Shown here: in pieces, positions 34,257 to 44,176 of the stretch
How positions within the stretch are numbered: the first letter of the stretch is position 1
Layout: the number at the start of each line of letters is the position of its first letter
NCBI RefSeq assembly: GCF_048541585.1
Contig: NZ_CP183303.1
Location: 186,001-250,000 of the forward strand
Length of the DNA stretch: 64,000 nucleotides
Reading direction: 5' to 3'
Source: Legionella_C sp048541585
Lineage (GTDB): Bacteria; Pseudomonadota; Gammaproteobacteria; Legionellales; Legionellaceae
The notes under the pieces: model-generated
Seen by the model: the letters and a program-made list of their open reading frames with translations, nothing else
Database searches by the model: none
What the model was told of the DNA's origin: nothing
Made by a program: the position numbers and the translations under genes

Positions 34257-37091
34257 TTAATAAGAGAGCCTTATATCAAATTTTGCTAAGGTATGAAGAG
34301 CTTTAGAAAAGTGTTCTGGATGCCAACGGTAATAATCTTGTCCTTCTTCTCCTTTAGGTGTATCAATTAGGTATTCATAACCAGGTTGATATTCTCCTAC
34401 ATAGCCAATCTTTTTAGAATAAATGAAAGGCCAGGTTGTTAGCTTACTGGTTGCAGAGCCGCTATCTATTTGAGTTGTGTTAGCTGCAAATTGTTTAAAG
34501 TTTTCTAAAGCCTGCTGCCTTATTTGCTCAGCATAGAGTTCGGGATGAATGACGCATAGAGGATTTTTATTAACAAAATCATCGCCAAGTGTTACCCGAT
34601 AATTGTGAGTGCGCTGCGCAATGATTTGTTCTTGACAGGCTAACTCATAACCGGCTTCAGGACGGTTAATAACCGCTATCTCACTATCTCCACCATTTCC
34701 TCGCATACTACGTTCATTAGCGTTAGCGCTTCCACAAATCATTAAGTGATTATCAATGGTGAGAAACTTAGAGTGTACGTAAATTGGACTACGTTGGGCT
34801 GCATTTATTAGCTCCTTCCTAGAAATACCAGGTTTGGCAGCAAGTTCAGCATATTCTTTTGTAGGGCCATACCATTGGGCTAAGAAATTAAAAGAAATAA
34901 ATTGCCACCAAGGTTTGCCGGTGTGCTGTTCAATCTGATTCATCATCCACTGCATAGTTAACCATTGCAATGTGCGAAGTGAATCCATTTCTAGTTGGCC
35001 CGGTTCACTATTTGTATTGGGCAACATAGGTAGGGTTATAAACACATGAAAAGGGACTTTTGCTTTATGGCGCTCTATGATTTTATCAACTAAGGCTTGT
35101 GGAATAGGGTTAAAAGATTCTGCATGCTCTGATTTAGCGTGAATTCCGGGCCCTCCTATTAAATATTGGCTTTCAAGTTCAATGGAATGTTGCGCTTCTG
35201 CAATAGCATTTTTATAACCTATTGCAATACTTCGTTCATAGGGTTTTGCTGCAACCCAAAAATTGCTATGGGAGGCAGACATAGTTGAACGTAAAAGTTG
35301 TGACTGCCATAAAGCGCGAGGTCGAAGTAGGTTAGTATAATTAAGGAGGTTGGTATTATTTAAGTTGCGACAAAAACGTTCAAGGCTACAGTAATTATCT
35401 TTTGTTTTTTTATTCCAGTATTTTAAGCGGCCATTATTTGCATTTTGCCATGCTGAAACAAAGTCATTTAATAGGTCGCTAACTACAGGGCCGGTAATTT
35501 GTTGATGGACATCTCGCCACCCATAGGTATTCGGTGTTTTCTGGGTAGTATGATGGCAGTCATCCATGCGATCTTGTGCAAGATCTAAACCACCATAAAA
35601 AGCGGTTAGCTTTCTTTTTTTACTGCCATCATTAAGCGAAAATTCTGCGTCAGTAATGACTGCTTTTGAGTGATGCGTATTAAAGTTATAAGTATGATTA
35701 ACAGCACGAAATTGTAAATTAGGCAGATCCGCTAGGCCATTTTTAAGTCCTTGTGATCGAGCAATTGCATCTAAATAAGTAATAGAATCATGATGATAAG
35801 TTAATTTGTTATCCCAAAATTGAGCCCATACTTTAATGGCAATAACTAAATTAGGATTATCTATCGCTTTTTGCACAAGAATTTTTCCTAAAGTATAGGG
35901 CGAGGCCTCATGTTCTTTTGCACTTTTAAGTGTTGGCTTAAGGTAATCTAAGTGTAAGTTAATTTCCCAACCTTCTATACAAATTAAGTATTTTGCATTT
36001 TGAATACTTCTGATGATAGAAGGGAACGCTCCCTTAAGTTGTTCTTGCGGAAGAGATATATCTTCATAAGCATTTAAATAATGAGTGACTTGATTGCCTA
36101 AGCGAGTGGGTGAATGAGCTGGTTTAATTTCAGGTCCTGTTAAGTTATTTTGTCCTATTTTATTAATACAGTGATAATTAAGATAATATAAATTATCTTG
36201 TTGTACGTTACATAAAAGTTTACTTAGATATTCATATAAATCCTGATAAAACTGTTGGGCTTCGGAATTTGGTGCAATATCAACATGATTTTTTACATCT
36301 TCTATAAATGCTTTTAATAATAAGTAAAATTGATAACTTTTTACCGGATTGCCAGGCGAGATAGCCAATAGTTCTCGATGATTTTTTATTAATTGACTGT
36401 AGAGCTTATTATCGTGATTTTCATTAATAATATTTTTAATTACAGTTAATAAATTCGTACAATCGATTTGAAACTTAGCCTCTAAAATAGGCGTGAACTT
36501 CTCAAGCGAGGAATCAATTGTCCTAGCGTATTCAGGGAGATTAGGAGAAAATTTTTCCTTAAAGAGGGTAATAAAATGCTCTATAACTATTTTGATTTTA
36601 CTTAGATAACTCTTTGTATAAGGATGTTGTGGATCAAAGAGCTTTGAAAATTCATTAACTTGCTTATAGAAATTTTTCACTTCTTCATTTGAAAAACGAT
36701 CTTTATTTGCAACGAGTATTATTTCTAGATTGGTTAATGTTTGGAATAATTCTTTTTTCTTAAGAGCGACTAAAGTATCTAATTTAAATAATATGGTACG
36801 AAGTAATTGGCGCTTATCAGCATGCATTTTGCTTTTTTCATAACTTATTTTTTCTAGATGCTTTTTTATTTGATATTGATAATTAATTATTTCATAAATA
36901 GTTAATTCAGCTTCCGCTTTTTCAAGGTTTGTTAAAATTTTTCGTGTTTTACTAAACCAACCTTTATAAGCATTCTTTGCAAATAAAGTGTCTTCATTGT
37001 CTTTAAAAGCCCAATTTGCCTTTAGCCTAATTTTGCTAATATCTGCTTGAATAGAGCGGATCTTTATGGAAAAAAAATTATGGGTATACAT
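34257..37091 (-). CDS. Large phospholipase D-like protein, candidate effector
   Basis: A 944-residue protein. The N-terminal ~330 residues are helical and unrelated to anything I recognise. Residues ~330-900 are a PLD-superfamily region with two catalytic HKD motifs, H475-x-K477-x4-D482 and H774-x-K776-x4-D781. The latter is followed by ICGSANANERSMRGNGGDSEIAV, typical of eukaryote-type PLDs, as is GWRDVHQQITGPVV. No signal peptide. The ORF opens with TTG 37094; ATG 37091 is the natural start. It likely hydrolyses or transfers phosphatidyl groups, perhaps on host membranes after type IV secretion. Confidence 0.85.
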   Translation of the reverse strand: MYTHNFFSIKIRSIQADISKIRLKANWAFKDNEDTLFAKNAYKGWFSKTRKILTNLEKAEAELTIYEIINYQYQIKKHLEKISYEKSKMHADKRQLLRTILFKLDTLVALKKKELFQTLTNLEIILVANKDRFSNEEVKNFYKQVNEFSKLFDPQHPYTKSYLSKIKIVIEHFITLFKEKFSPNLPEYARTIDSSLEKFTPILEAKFQIDCTNLLTVIKNIINENHDNKLYSQLIKNHRELLAISPGNPVKSYQFYLLLKAFIEDVKNHVDIAPNSEAQQFYQDLYEYLSKLLCNVQQDNLYYLNYHCINKIGQNNLTGPEIKPAHSPTRLGNQVTHYLNAYEDISLPQEQLKGAFPSIIRSIQNAKYLICIEGWEINLHLDYLKPTLKSAKEHEASPYTLGKILVQKAIDNPNLVIAIKVWAQFWDNKLTYHHDSITYLDAIARSQGLKNGLADLPNLQFRAVNHTYNFNTHHSKAVITDAEFSLNDGSKKRKLTAFYGGLDLAQDRMDDCHHTTQKTPNTYGWRDVHQQITGPVVSDLLNDFVSAWQNANNGRLKYWNKKTKDNYCSLERFCRNLNNTNLLNYTNLLRPRALWQSQLLRSTMSASHSNFWVAAKPYERSIAIGYKNAIAEAQHSIELESQYLIGGPGIHAKSEHAESFNPIPQALVDKIIERHKAKVPFHVFITLPMLPNTNSEPGQLEMDSLRTLQWLTMQWMMNQIEQHTGKPWWQFISFNFLAQWYGPTKEYAELAAKPGISRKELINAAQRSPIYVHSKFLTIDNHLMICGSANANERSMRGNGGDSEIAVINRPEAGYELACQEQIIAQRTHNYRVTLGDDFVNKNPLCVIHPELYAEQIRQQALENFKQFAANTTQIDSGSATSKLTTWPFIYSKKIGYVGEYQPGYEYLIDTPKGEEGQDYYRWHPEHFSKALHTLAKFDIRLSY

Positions 37092-37591
37092 CAACCATTT
37101 CTCTACTGCTATAAAGCCATAAAAGCTTTATTTTTCATCTTTTAAATGGGAAGTAAAATTTTTATCCTTTAATAGGATAACAATTCATTTCATGTTGGTA
37201 ATTGGAGATAATTTTATAATTAATTCCCAATTTAAAGTTAAACTAAAAAAATTAGAATTTATCTAATATTTTCATTTGGTTAGTCGTCGTTTAATAACTG
37301 TGCTTAGTATAACAATTTGAATTTTATTTGCAACTTTTGTTTAAAATAATTTCTTGTTGAGTTATTGTGCTGCTCGTTTAACTTTATAAATTTTACTAGT
37401 CAATTAAAAATTTATGTTACCACCTTACTGCTTTAAATTTATTTAAAAATAAGCATAAAGCTTCTTTTGTTAATAAAACCTTAAGGTTTCTCCATTAGTG
37501 TGTAGACCAGCAAAACCATAGCCTCTTTAAATCCAATCTCAAGGGCAGGGATTTTAATAGTTCGATTAATAATAAAAAATTAGGGGAAACT
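37092..37591. other. 500-base intergenic region between divergent PLD-like and omptin genes
   Basis: Very AT-rich with no convincing ORF or RNA gene. It must hold two divergent promoters. No clear inverted repeat or recognisable regulator box was found by eye. Confidence 0.45.
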
Positions 37592-38530
37592 ATGCGAAGA
37601 AAATCATGTCTCTTAAAAATGCTATCATTTGCTATTGTCTTGCCGGTTAGTGCTATTGCTGCCAATAGCAATTCGGTTTATGAATTTGATGGAGTATCAT
37701 TGAATGCTGCATTAGGACGATTGTCAGGCGAGGCACATGAATATGTTTACGAGGAAAACTCTAATAATAAAATAAGCCAGTTAAATTGGAAAATAAATAG
37801 TGCATTAATAGCAAAGGCAGAAATAAACTATGATCTGAAGCCTTGGCTTACCCTAAATGGTAAGGGTTTTACAACGCTCGCCAAAGGTAATGGTTTAATG
37901 GACGATTATGACTGGTTAAACCCTAACCAATTCCATTGGACTCATTGGTCTCACCATGATGATACTCATCTTAGTTATGCTAAAGGTATGGATTTGAATC
38001 TACAAGCATGGATATTTCATAGTGCAAATTATAAATTTGGTGTTTTAGGTGGCTATGAAAGAAATTCATTTAGCTTTAACGCTAAAGGCGGCTGCTATCA
38101 ATATGCAAATGGCCGCGATGTAGGCTGTTTTGCAGCTAATGAGCCTGGCATTGGCTATCGTCAGACTTTTAGTACGCCATATCTGGGTTTAGCTGGGAAG
38201 TATACTGTCAATAATTTTGAGCTCAATTTATTGTTAAAAGCGAGCAATTGGGTAAATTCTAAGGATAATGATGAGCATTATGCCCGTAACTTAACATTTA
38301 AAGAATGGGGGAATGGTGCAAAATATCATTCCATTACATTAAATACGGGATATTATTTTACTAGAAATATGAAGCTCTTTGCTGAAGCTTCTTATACTCG
38401 TTACGGCAATACTAAAGCAGATACCCAAATTAGGGATAATACTTCTGGAATAAAAGCCTATATTCCTAACTCAGCTGGGTTAGATAATAAAAATTATATG
38501 GTGGCACTTGGATTGCAATACACTATTTAA
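37592..38530 (+). CDS. Omptin family outer-membrane protease
   Basis: A 312-residue exported beta-barrel protease. The signal peptide is about residues 1-23. The omptin catalytic residues are present: the Asp pair D105 and D107 (LMDDYDWLN) and the Asp-His pair D227/H229 (KDNDEHYAR). The barrel ends with a C-terminal strand YMVALGLQYTI. Omptins cut at basic residues; relatives activate plasminogen or destroy antimicrobial peptides. GGGGAAA lies before the ATG. Confidence 0.92.
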   Translation: MRRKSCLLKMLSFAIVLPVSAIAANSNSVYEFDGVSLNAALGRLSGEAHEYVYEENSNNKISQLNWKINSALIAKAEINYDLKPWLTLNGKGFTTLAKGNGLMDDYDWLNPNQFHWTHWSHHDDTHLSYAKGMDLNLQAWIFHSANYKFGVLGGYERNSFSFNAKGGCYQYANGRDVGCFAANEPGIGYRQTFSTPYLGLAGKYTVNNFELNLLLKASNWVNSKDNDEHYARNLTFKEWGNGAKYHSITLNTGYYFTRNMKLFAEASYTRYGNTKADTQIRDNTSGIKAYIPNSAGLDNKNYMVALGLQYTI

Positions 38531-38884
38531 TTAAAAATTTGTCAACTGCACTATTACTTTGTAAAGAAGGTTATTACTTTCTTGATGCAACGGATAGTGC
38601 ATTATTTTTACTTAGGTATAAACTATTTGCTCTGATTTGACTGCTATTTTTCAACTAAAATTAACTGATATTCAAATGGCTATTGCGCAGCTAATTTAAT
38701 TGATGTAGCTAACCATGGTCTTCATGTTTACCACAGCTTATCGCAATAATTTTTAAGTAATTTTCAGGTTAGTTAGCCTGACATGAACTAGTTTATATAT
38801 AATTATTTTGTATTGATATTAATCAAAAAGTCTTGAATTTGCTATAATTGGTATACTCATGCGCCTCCTTTGAAGGTCAAAGTT
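38531..38884. other. 354-base intergenic region before an orphan gene
   Basis: AT-rich; no ORF, RNA gene or strong hairpin seen. A TATAAT at 38843-38848 is a possible -10 box for the next gene, but I see no -35 at good spacing. Confidence 0.4.
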
Positions 38885-40483
38885 ATGCCTAAACTAAGCA
38901 ATATAGTTATTAAGGATGAGAAAGACTCAGAAATTATCCACCAAATAAATCAACTTATTGCGCAATATAATCAAACTAGTGCTCAAGCTATTAATACTGC
39001 CATTTTAGAAAGAATAATTAGTATTTGCGAAAGTTATATTACCTCAGTTCCAAGAGAAGAACGTTCAAATTTTCTTGATGAAAATGATACGGGTTACTTG
39101 CAACTTTTAACAAAATTACCCCATATAAATGAGATTGTACAACTAGAGAAAAGTATCTTGCAGCTCCTTGAGTTGTCTAAATACGGTCAAAACATGCCTA
39201 AGGCCCAATGGAAGTTACTAAGTAAATTTTTTCTTTCTGGAGAAGATAATCCTACAAACACGCCAGTTAAAACATTAGGATCTGAATATTATAATGAATT
39301 TAAATACGCGGGAAATCTTGCTAAATCTAAATGGATAAATCATTTAGAACCTATCTATAATAATGCAGTTTTAAGTTTGCAAGAAATTTTAACAAATAAA
39401 AAAGATGAGATTATCTATTTAGATAATATAGCTCCTTACCAACTGCAGATTAAGCATGGGCTTGTTTACGATAAAGACGAGCAGCCTTTTAGTACAAAAA
39501 AATCTTTCGGTATGAATATTAAAGATGGTTATTGTATCTTTGTACTCTCAGCTAACTTACAATTATATGCAAGTGATCCTAAGACCGTATTAAATAAAAA
39601 TTTTCATCATTCTTCTTTTTTCCAAGGAAGACCAGTTGCCTGCGCAGGTGCTATTAAAGTTAATAATGGTAAGATTATTGAAATAAATCTACTTAGTGGG
39701 CACTATAAGCCAAATCGTAAGCATTTATTGACCTTTTTAAATTTATTAGAAGCACAAGGCCTTGATATTTCTACTATTAAAGTAAAAGATCATCCCAACG
39801 GCTCCCTACAAAATGCTAAAGAGTATTTAGCTCGTAAGGGGTATTTAGCAGGTGAAGTATCTTATAGAGCTGCAAATGAGGCAAAAATTCCTTTCCCGCT
39901 AGAATATAAACATAATCTTGAACATGCAATTAAAATAGGGCATGTACAGGCTAAATATGACAAGGCAAGGGCTCTTATCTATGGAAGTCAAGCTTATCCT
40001 AAAGATATATCACAGGGTATTTTTCTTTTGTTAAGTTTAAAGGATCATAAAGATTTTGCTAGTAAAGTTAAGAAAGCGCTAGATGAGATAAGTCCTGCTA
40101 TTTTATCTATTTATAATATATATAAAGATGTTGCCTCAGATACTGAGAAAGAAAATAAAATAGGACACCTTCTTTTAAAAGTTGAGGAAACAAATGCGTT
40201 GCTTTTTTTAGCAGATTTTTCTAGACAAGTAGGGGATGATAAATTATTGGCAAATGTGCAAAAACATATTCTTAGCCTAGTAAAGGATAAAATAGATAAA
40301 AGCAGCACAATTAGTTTAAGCGATAATGCAAATATTTTAAAAATTCTACAAGGATCTCGAAATTTAACTTACGATTATGGCCAATTTAAAGAACAAAATG
40401 CAGCTTTGTTTGAGCAAGAGCAGGCAGAGCCTCCGCGCGTTAGTAGTAGTCGCTTACAACCTAGAAAACGTATAATTTTATAG
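38885..40483 (+). CDS. Orphan protein, candidate effector
   Basis: A 532-residue protein with no signal peptide or membrane segment. The middle (about residues 210-310) has a compact region with HHSSFFQGRPVACAGAI, a following GKIIEI and SGHYKPN, then LEAQGLDIS. This looks like a conserved enzymatic or binding module that I recall from other large bacterial proteins but cannot name. The part around 345-400 (AIKIGHVQAKYDKARALIYG...D) resembles Sel1-like helical repeats. The tail PRVSSSRLQPRKRIIL is basic. TTG 38870 also opens the frame; ATG 38885, behind GAAGG, is preferred. It sits with other likely effectors. Confidence 0.7.
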   Translation: MPKLSNIVIKDEKDSEIIHQINQLIAQYNQTSAQAINTAILERIISICESYITSVPREERSNFLDENDTGYLQLLTKLPHINEIVQLEKSILQLLELSKYGQNMPKAQWKLLSKFFLSGEDNPTNTPVKTLGSEYYNEFKYAGNLAKSKWINHLEPIYNNAVLSLQEILTNKKDEIIYLDNIAPYQLQIKHGLVYDKDEQPFSTKKSFGMNIKDGYCIFVLSANLQLYASDPKTVLNKNFHHSSFFQGRPVACAGAIKVNNGKIIEINLLSGHYKPNRKHLLTFLNLLEAQGLDISTIKVKDHPNGSLQNAKEYLARKGYLAGEVSYRAANEAKIPFPLEYKHNLEHAIKIGHVQAKYDKARALIYGSQAYPKDISQGIFLLLSLKDHKDFASKVKKALDEISPAILSIYNIYKDVASDTEKENKIGHLLLKVEETNALLFLADFSRQVGDDKLLANVQKHILSLVKDKIDKSSTISLSDNANILKILQGSRNLTYDYGQFKEQNAALFEQEQAEPPRVSSSRLQPRKRIIL

Positions 40484-40727
40484 AGTGAAAAATGATAATT
40501 TTACAAAGGCAATATATTAAGCGTTTATAATTCTAAACCCCCATCTATCTGCTAAAAATACATAGTTTATTTAAACTTTTACTTTTGCTGTTTATATCTT
40601 TGCGCAAGTTTATAAATTAAAAATTTTTTATAGTTGCGCTAAATACCATTACTATTTCAAACAAAGGGGAATAAGCTTCCAATGAGATAGATATTAGTCT
40701 GGCTTATTTAATTGCAAAATAAATTAC

Positions 40728-41873
40728 CTACCAACCTGCATTTAATCGCATAGTAAAATCCCCTTCAATATCCTTGTCGTTTTCAATTACTTTTTTTACC
40801 TGTTCTTGAACATATTCTAGGCAGCGTTTAAAGTCTTTGTGGGGATAGTTTTCACAAATATAGTCATAAGCTTGCTGGCTTCTCACAGGCATTTTGTATT
40901 TTTCTGAAATAGTGGGTACTAAAAATAGCTCATCATAGTCAGAAAACTTTGCAAGATATTTATTTCTTTTGATTAATTTTGGATAATCTGCTTGTTCTTG
41001 AAGGGTGTTGTAAGTCACAGTTGATAAATAATCACTAGGCTTTGTAGATAAATTTGAAAATTCTGACTTAGCCATATCTAGTAAAATTTTTTGCTTACGT
41101 ATCCTTTTAATTAAATAATCTTTGCCATCAGCTAAATAAGATTTATCAATAAGTAAAACTCCATCATTAATTTGCCCTTCACAGATAAAAAAATCTGCTA
41201 AAGGCACAGCGCCACCTATAGTTGGCCAAGCATCAGCAACTAATAAAGAATGTATAGGAAGCGTATTTAGGGGTAAGTATTTTTTAGAATTAAGAAAGCC
41301 TACTACCACAAAAGTATGATGAATATTCTTACCAAACATTTTTAAGCCGCAAAGATGGATTGGTGTACCTAGAGGTAGAATTGCTCTTAGTAAGGTAGCT
41401 AAGACATAAGCATGTTGATCACAAGAACCTGTTAAGCTTAATACAGCTGCTGCTGCATTTCTTTCAATGATACTTTTATTATTTTTAGACTCCAATTTTG
41501 GTGGATAATAAAAGAAGGTTTGTTGACCTTCTTGAATGGCTGCCTCCCAATTTTGTTTTTGTTCGCATTTAGGTGGCTTTTCAGTGCGGCCATGATCAGT
41601 TCGACTTAAATACAGCCAGTTACTTCTATAAAGTCCAGCGGCCATAGAACGTCCTTTATTTCTTTGTATGTCTTCCCAATTATTTTCAGCGCCAAGTCCT
41701 AATAACATTTTGGTAATACGTGCGGTTGCGTCACATAATTCAACTAAGTTAAAAGGGATGTTGGGTATCTTTTTAAATAAAGTAGAGTCCAGCAATTTAT
41801 TATTTGAGGCGGCCTTCTGTGGTATCTCCTTTCGTTTAAGTAAAGCCTTAACTATATTTTCCGAACAAGACAT
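40728..41873 (-). CDS. Papain/transglutaminase-like protein, candidate effector
   Basis: A 381-residue protein with a Cys-His-Asp arrangement of the papain/transglutaminase fold: cysteine in SLTGSCDQHAYVLATLL, histidine in NIHHTFVVVG and aspartate in LLVADAWP. The same order and spacing style appear in transglutaminase-like effectors of plant and animal pathogens. No signal peptide. It may cut or modify a host protein. It is divergent from the PP2C-like gene. Confidence 0.72.
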   Translation of the reverse strand: MSCSENIVKALLKRKEIPQKAASNNKLLDSTLFKKIPNIPFNLVELCDATARITKMLLGLGAENNWEDIQRNKGRSMAAGLYRSNWLYLSRTDHGRTEKPPKCEQKQNWEAAIQEGQQTFFYYPPKLESKNNKSIIERNAAAAVLSLTGSCDQHAYVLATLLRAILPLGTPIHLCGLKMFGKNIHHTFVVVGFLNSKKYLPLNTLPIHSLLVADAWPTIGGAVPLADFFICEGQINDGVLLIDKSYLADGKDYLIKRIRKQKILLDMAKSEFSNLSTKPSDYLSTVTYNTLQEQADYPKLIKRNKYLAKFSDYDELFLVPTISEKYKMPVRSQQAYDYICENYPHKDFKRCLEYVQEQVKKVIENDKDIEGDFTMRLNAGW

Positions 41874-42069
41874 GTTTTTTATTAAGTCAATAAATAGGCG
41901 TTTATTTTATATTAATTAGTAGATAAAACATTTTTTTTGATAAAAATTAATTCTAAACAGATATAATCTAAGAAGCGCTGGTGCCCTGAAAAGTTTAAGG
42001 CATATTTCTTGTTAATTTAAAGACTCTTATGGTAAAGTTATGTTCATTTTTTTATTAGAATAATAACTC

Positions 42070-43929
42070 ATGCCAAAAATTATTTCTTATCCAAAAACGC
42101 CTGAATTGTTTCAAGTTCAAGAAGATGTAATCTATCAAGATAGTGAACAACCTTTTGGCTATTTTGAAACTCAAAATAGCAGATATCGCTCTCAGCAAGA
42201 AGATGCCTTAGCTTGGGAAACATTAGATGAAACGCTAGATGGTTTAGCGCCTGAAGAGATTGGTAAGCGGTTATGGACAACTTACCGAATGCTAGATGAG
42301 CAAGTCTTAAAAGAAGACTTTGAGGATGGTACTACCGCATCAACGACTATTTACGATGGTAAAGATAATTTAATTACAGCAACTTTAGCAGACGCTGCCT
42401 CGTTTGCAGCGATTTACCATGATAACGGTAAGCTTTTGGGCGTTGTTCGCTTAAATTCAGTTACTCATAAACCAACAGATCCTAAAGAAAAACTCCGTAT
42501 TGAAAAGGCTGGTGGATTTGTAATTTTTAATAGAGTAGGTGGAACCCTTGCCATTTCAAGAGCTATTGGCGATAAGTATTTAAAAGAAAGCGGTGTTAGT
42601 TCAGAAGCCACCATTGATATTAACAGTATTAAAGCGCTCGCTGAAACATTTAATATAAGTCCTGAAGCAATTGAAAAAATACAGATTATTACCACTTGTG
42701 ATGGTTTTACCGATGGTGCTAGTGAAGAAAGTAAAGTTGGCCATGAAGCTTTTTTAATAGCTGCTCTAAACGAAAGTATTACAGAAGCTAAAACTGAAGC
42801 AGAAATTGCTAAGGCTTTGGTACAAAAAGCTTTAGCTAATGGCTCTAAAGACAATGTTAGTGTAACCGTGCAAACCATAACAAAAAATACCCCATCGTTT
42901 TTGCTTGGAGTGTATGATGGACACGGTGGTTCTAAAGCAGCCACACATGTTGCGCAAAATATTAGTAGTGAATTTAGAAAGCAATGTGCTTTAACTAAAG
43001 AGGTTTATCAAGGACAAGCGCTTAGTGTAGAGAAGAATCAAGACGTTTATAAGCGTGACAATAGTCAATTAGCTAGCCAGAAAAAAATAGAACTTATAAA
43101 GGCTATAGTTCCGACAGTAGATCAAGTAGGAATCGATAATAAAGCAAGTAATATCAATAACCAAACAACAGTGATAAATCAAGGTACAACTTTAATAGTA
43201 GAGCCAGAGATTCCTGAAGTTACCGAGTTAGCTCACGAAACAATAAAAGAAGAAATAGATATTCCTACACAAACAGATAAATCTCCTAATAGCCAAACAG
43301 TAGATCAAGTAGGAATCGATAATAAAGCAAGTAATATCAATAACCAAACAACAGTGATAAATCAAGGTACAACTTTACTAGTAGAGCCCGAGGTTCCTGA
43401 AGTTACCGAGTTAGCTCACGAAACAATAAAAGAAGAAACAGATATTCCTACACAAACAGATAAATCTCCTAATAACCAAGAAGAGTGTAGATTAATTATT
43501 GAAAAACTTCTGCAAGCAACACAAAAGTATCAAACGCAGTTATCTAAAAAGAATCAAGAAATACATTTAATTATTGAACAGCTTCTTACTATATTAAATA
43601 GTCCAGAACAAAAACTAACTACAATAAAAAATTATTTTGATTTCTTAAATGAAAAAGAACCCGGTAAACGCTTTACCAATATGGAAATTATACAAAGCAA
43701 TAAGGATATATCGACTAAACGTTTTCTTGCCGGTATTGCTATTATCGCAGCAACATTAATAACAGGCATTCTACCAGGCCTTGCCATTATTGGTGCAGTT
43801 TATAAACTAACAGATAAATCACCTCTTGATTTATTTAAAACTAAAGGTGAGCTCTTTAAAGCAGATTTAGAAAAAATTAGGAAAGATTATCTCACTGATG
43901 AAGTAGAACAATCTGCATTTCATATGTAA
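42070..43929 (+). CDS. PP2C-like phosphatase with rearranged motif order, candidate effector
   Basis: A 619-residue protein. The PP2C motifs are nearly all present but out of order: RYRSQQED (38-45), GTTAST (87-92), HKPTDPKEKLRIEKAGG (133-149), AISRAIGD (161-168), TCDGFTDG (209-216), SKDNVSV (259-265), and only then VYDGHGG (281-287), which normally follows the first motif. The GDSR position reads LADAAS. Two 61-residue direct repeats follow (349-470), then a coiled segment, and a hydrophobic hairpin at about 556-582, probably for host membrane anchoring. Metal ligands D283, D211 and D261 are kept, so activity is plausible. Confidence 0.85.
   Translation: MPKIISYPKTPELFQVQEDVIYQDSEQPFGYFETQNSRYRSQQEDALAWETLDETLDGLAPEEIGKRLWTTYRMLDEQVLKEDFEDGTTASTTIYDGKDNLITATLADAASFAAIYHDNGKLLGVVRLNSVTHKPTDPKEKLRIEKAGGFVIFNRVGGTLAISRAIGDKYLKESGVSSEATIDINSIKALAETFNISPEAIEKIQIITTCDGFTDGASEESKVGHEAFLIAALNESITEAKTEAEIAKALVQKALANGSKDNVSVTVQTITKNTPSFLLGVYDGHGGSKAATHVAQNISSEFRKQCALTKEVYQGQALSVEKNQDVYKRDNSQLASQKKIELIKAIVPTVDQVGIDNKASNINNQTTVINQGTTLIVEPEIPEVTELAHETIKEEIDIPTQTDKSPNSQTVDQVGIDNKASNINNQTTVINQGTTLLVEPEVPEVTELAHETIKEETDIPTQTDKSPNNQEECRLIIEKLLQATQKYQTQLSKKNQEIHLIIEQLLTILNSPEQKLTTIKNYFDFLNEKEPGKRFTNMEIIQSNKDISTKRFLAGIAIIAATLITGILPGLAIIGAVYKLTDKSPLDLFKTKGELFKADLEKIRKDYLTDEVEQSAFHM
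43114..43479 (+). repeat. Two tandem 183-bp repeats inside the PP2C-like gene
   Basis: Unit 1 is 43114-43296 and unit 2 is 43297-43479. They are exactly adjacent and in frame (61 codons each), with only a handful of differences. Each encodes a polar, Thr/Glu-rich linker containing VDQVGIDNKASNINNQ. The near identity points to a recent duplication. Confidence 0.92.
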
Positions 43930-44176
43930 AGACTTTATTATAAAAATAACGTATGCCAACCTTATTGTGTTTAACAAATAGGTTGGCTAAATTAATTAAA
44001 CGCTATAAGAGACCTAATAAAGATAACCTATAGTTTTTGCCATTGTAATTTACAATAGATTAGCTAAGAGCCACAGTTAACATTCATAAAAATTCTCAAA
44101 TGATGCTCTTAAGCGATTTCTTCCAATAATTTTAATTGTGAGTGCTGTCTTATAAATCACTTCTAAAAAACTAGGG

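Noticed and set aside
42465..42944. 159-codon antisense frame in the PP2C-like gene
   Set aside because: It runs opposite a gene with clear motifs and is Ser/Leu-rich, as typical antisense frames are.
43114..43479. CRISPR-like repeat
   Set aside because: The units are 183 bp, directly adjacent without spacers, and in frame inside a protein gene.
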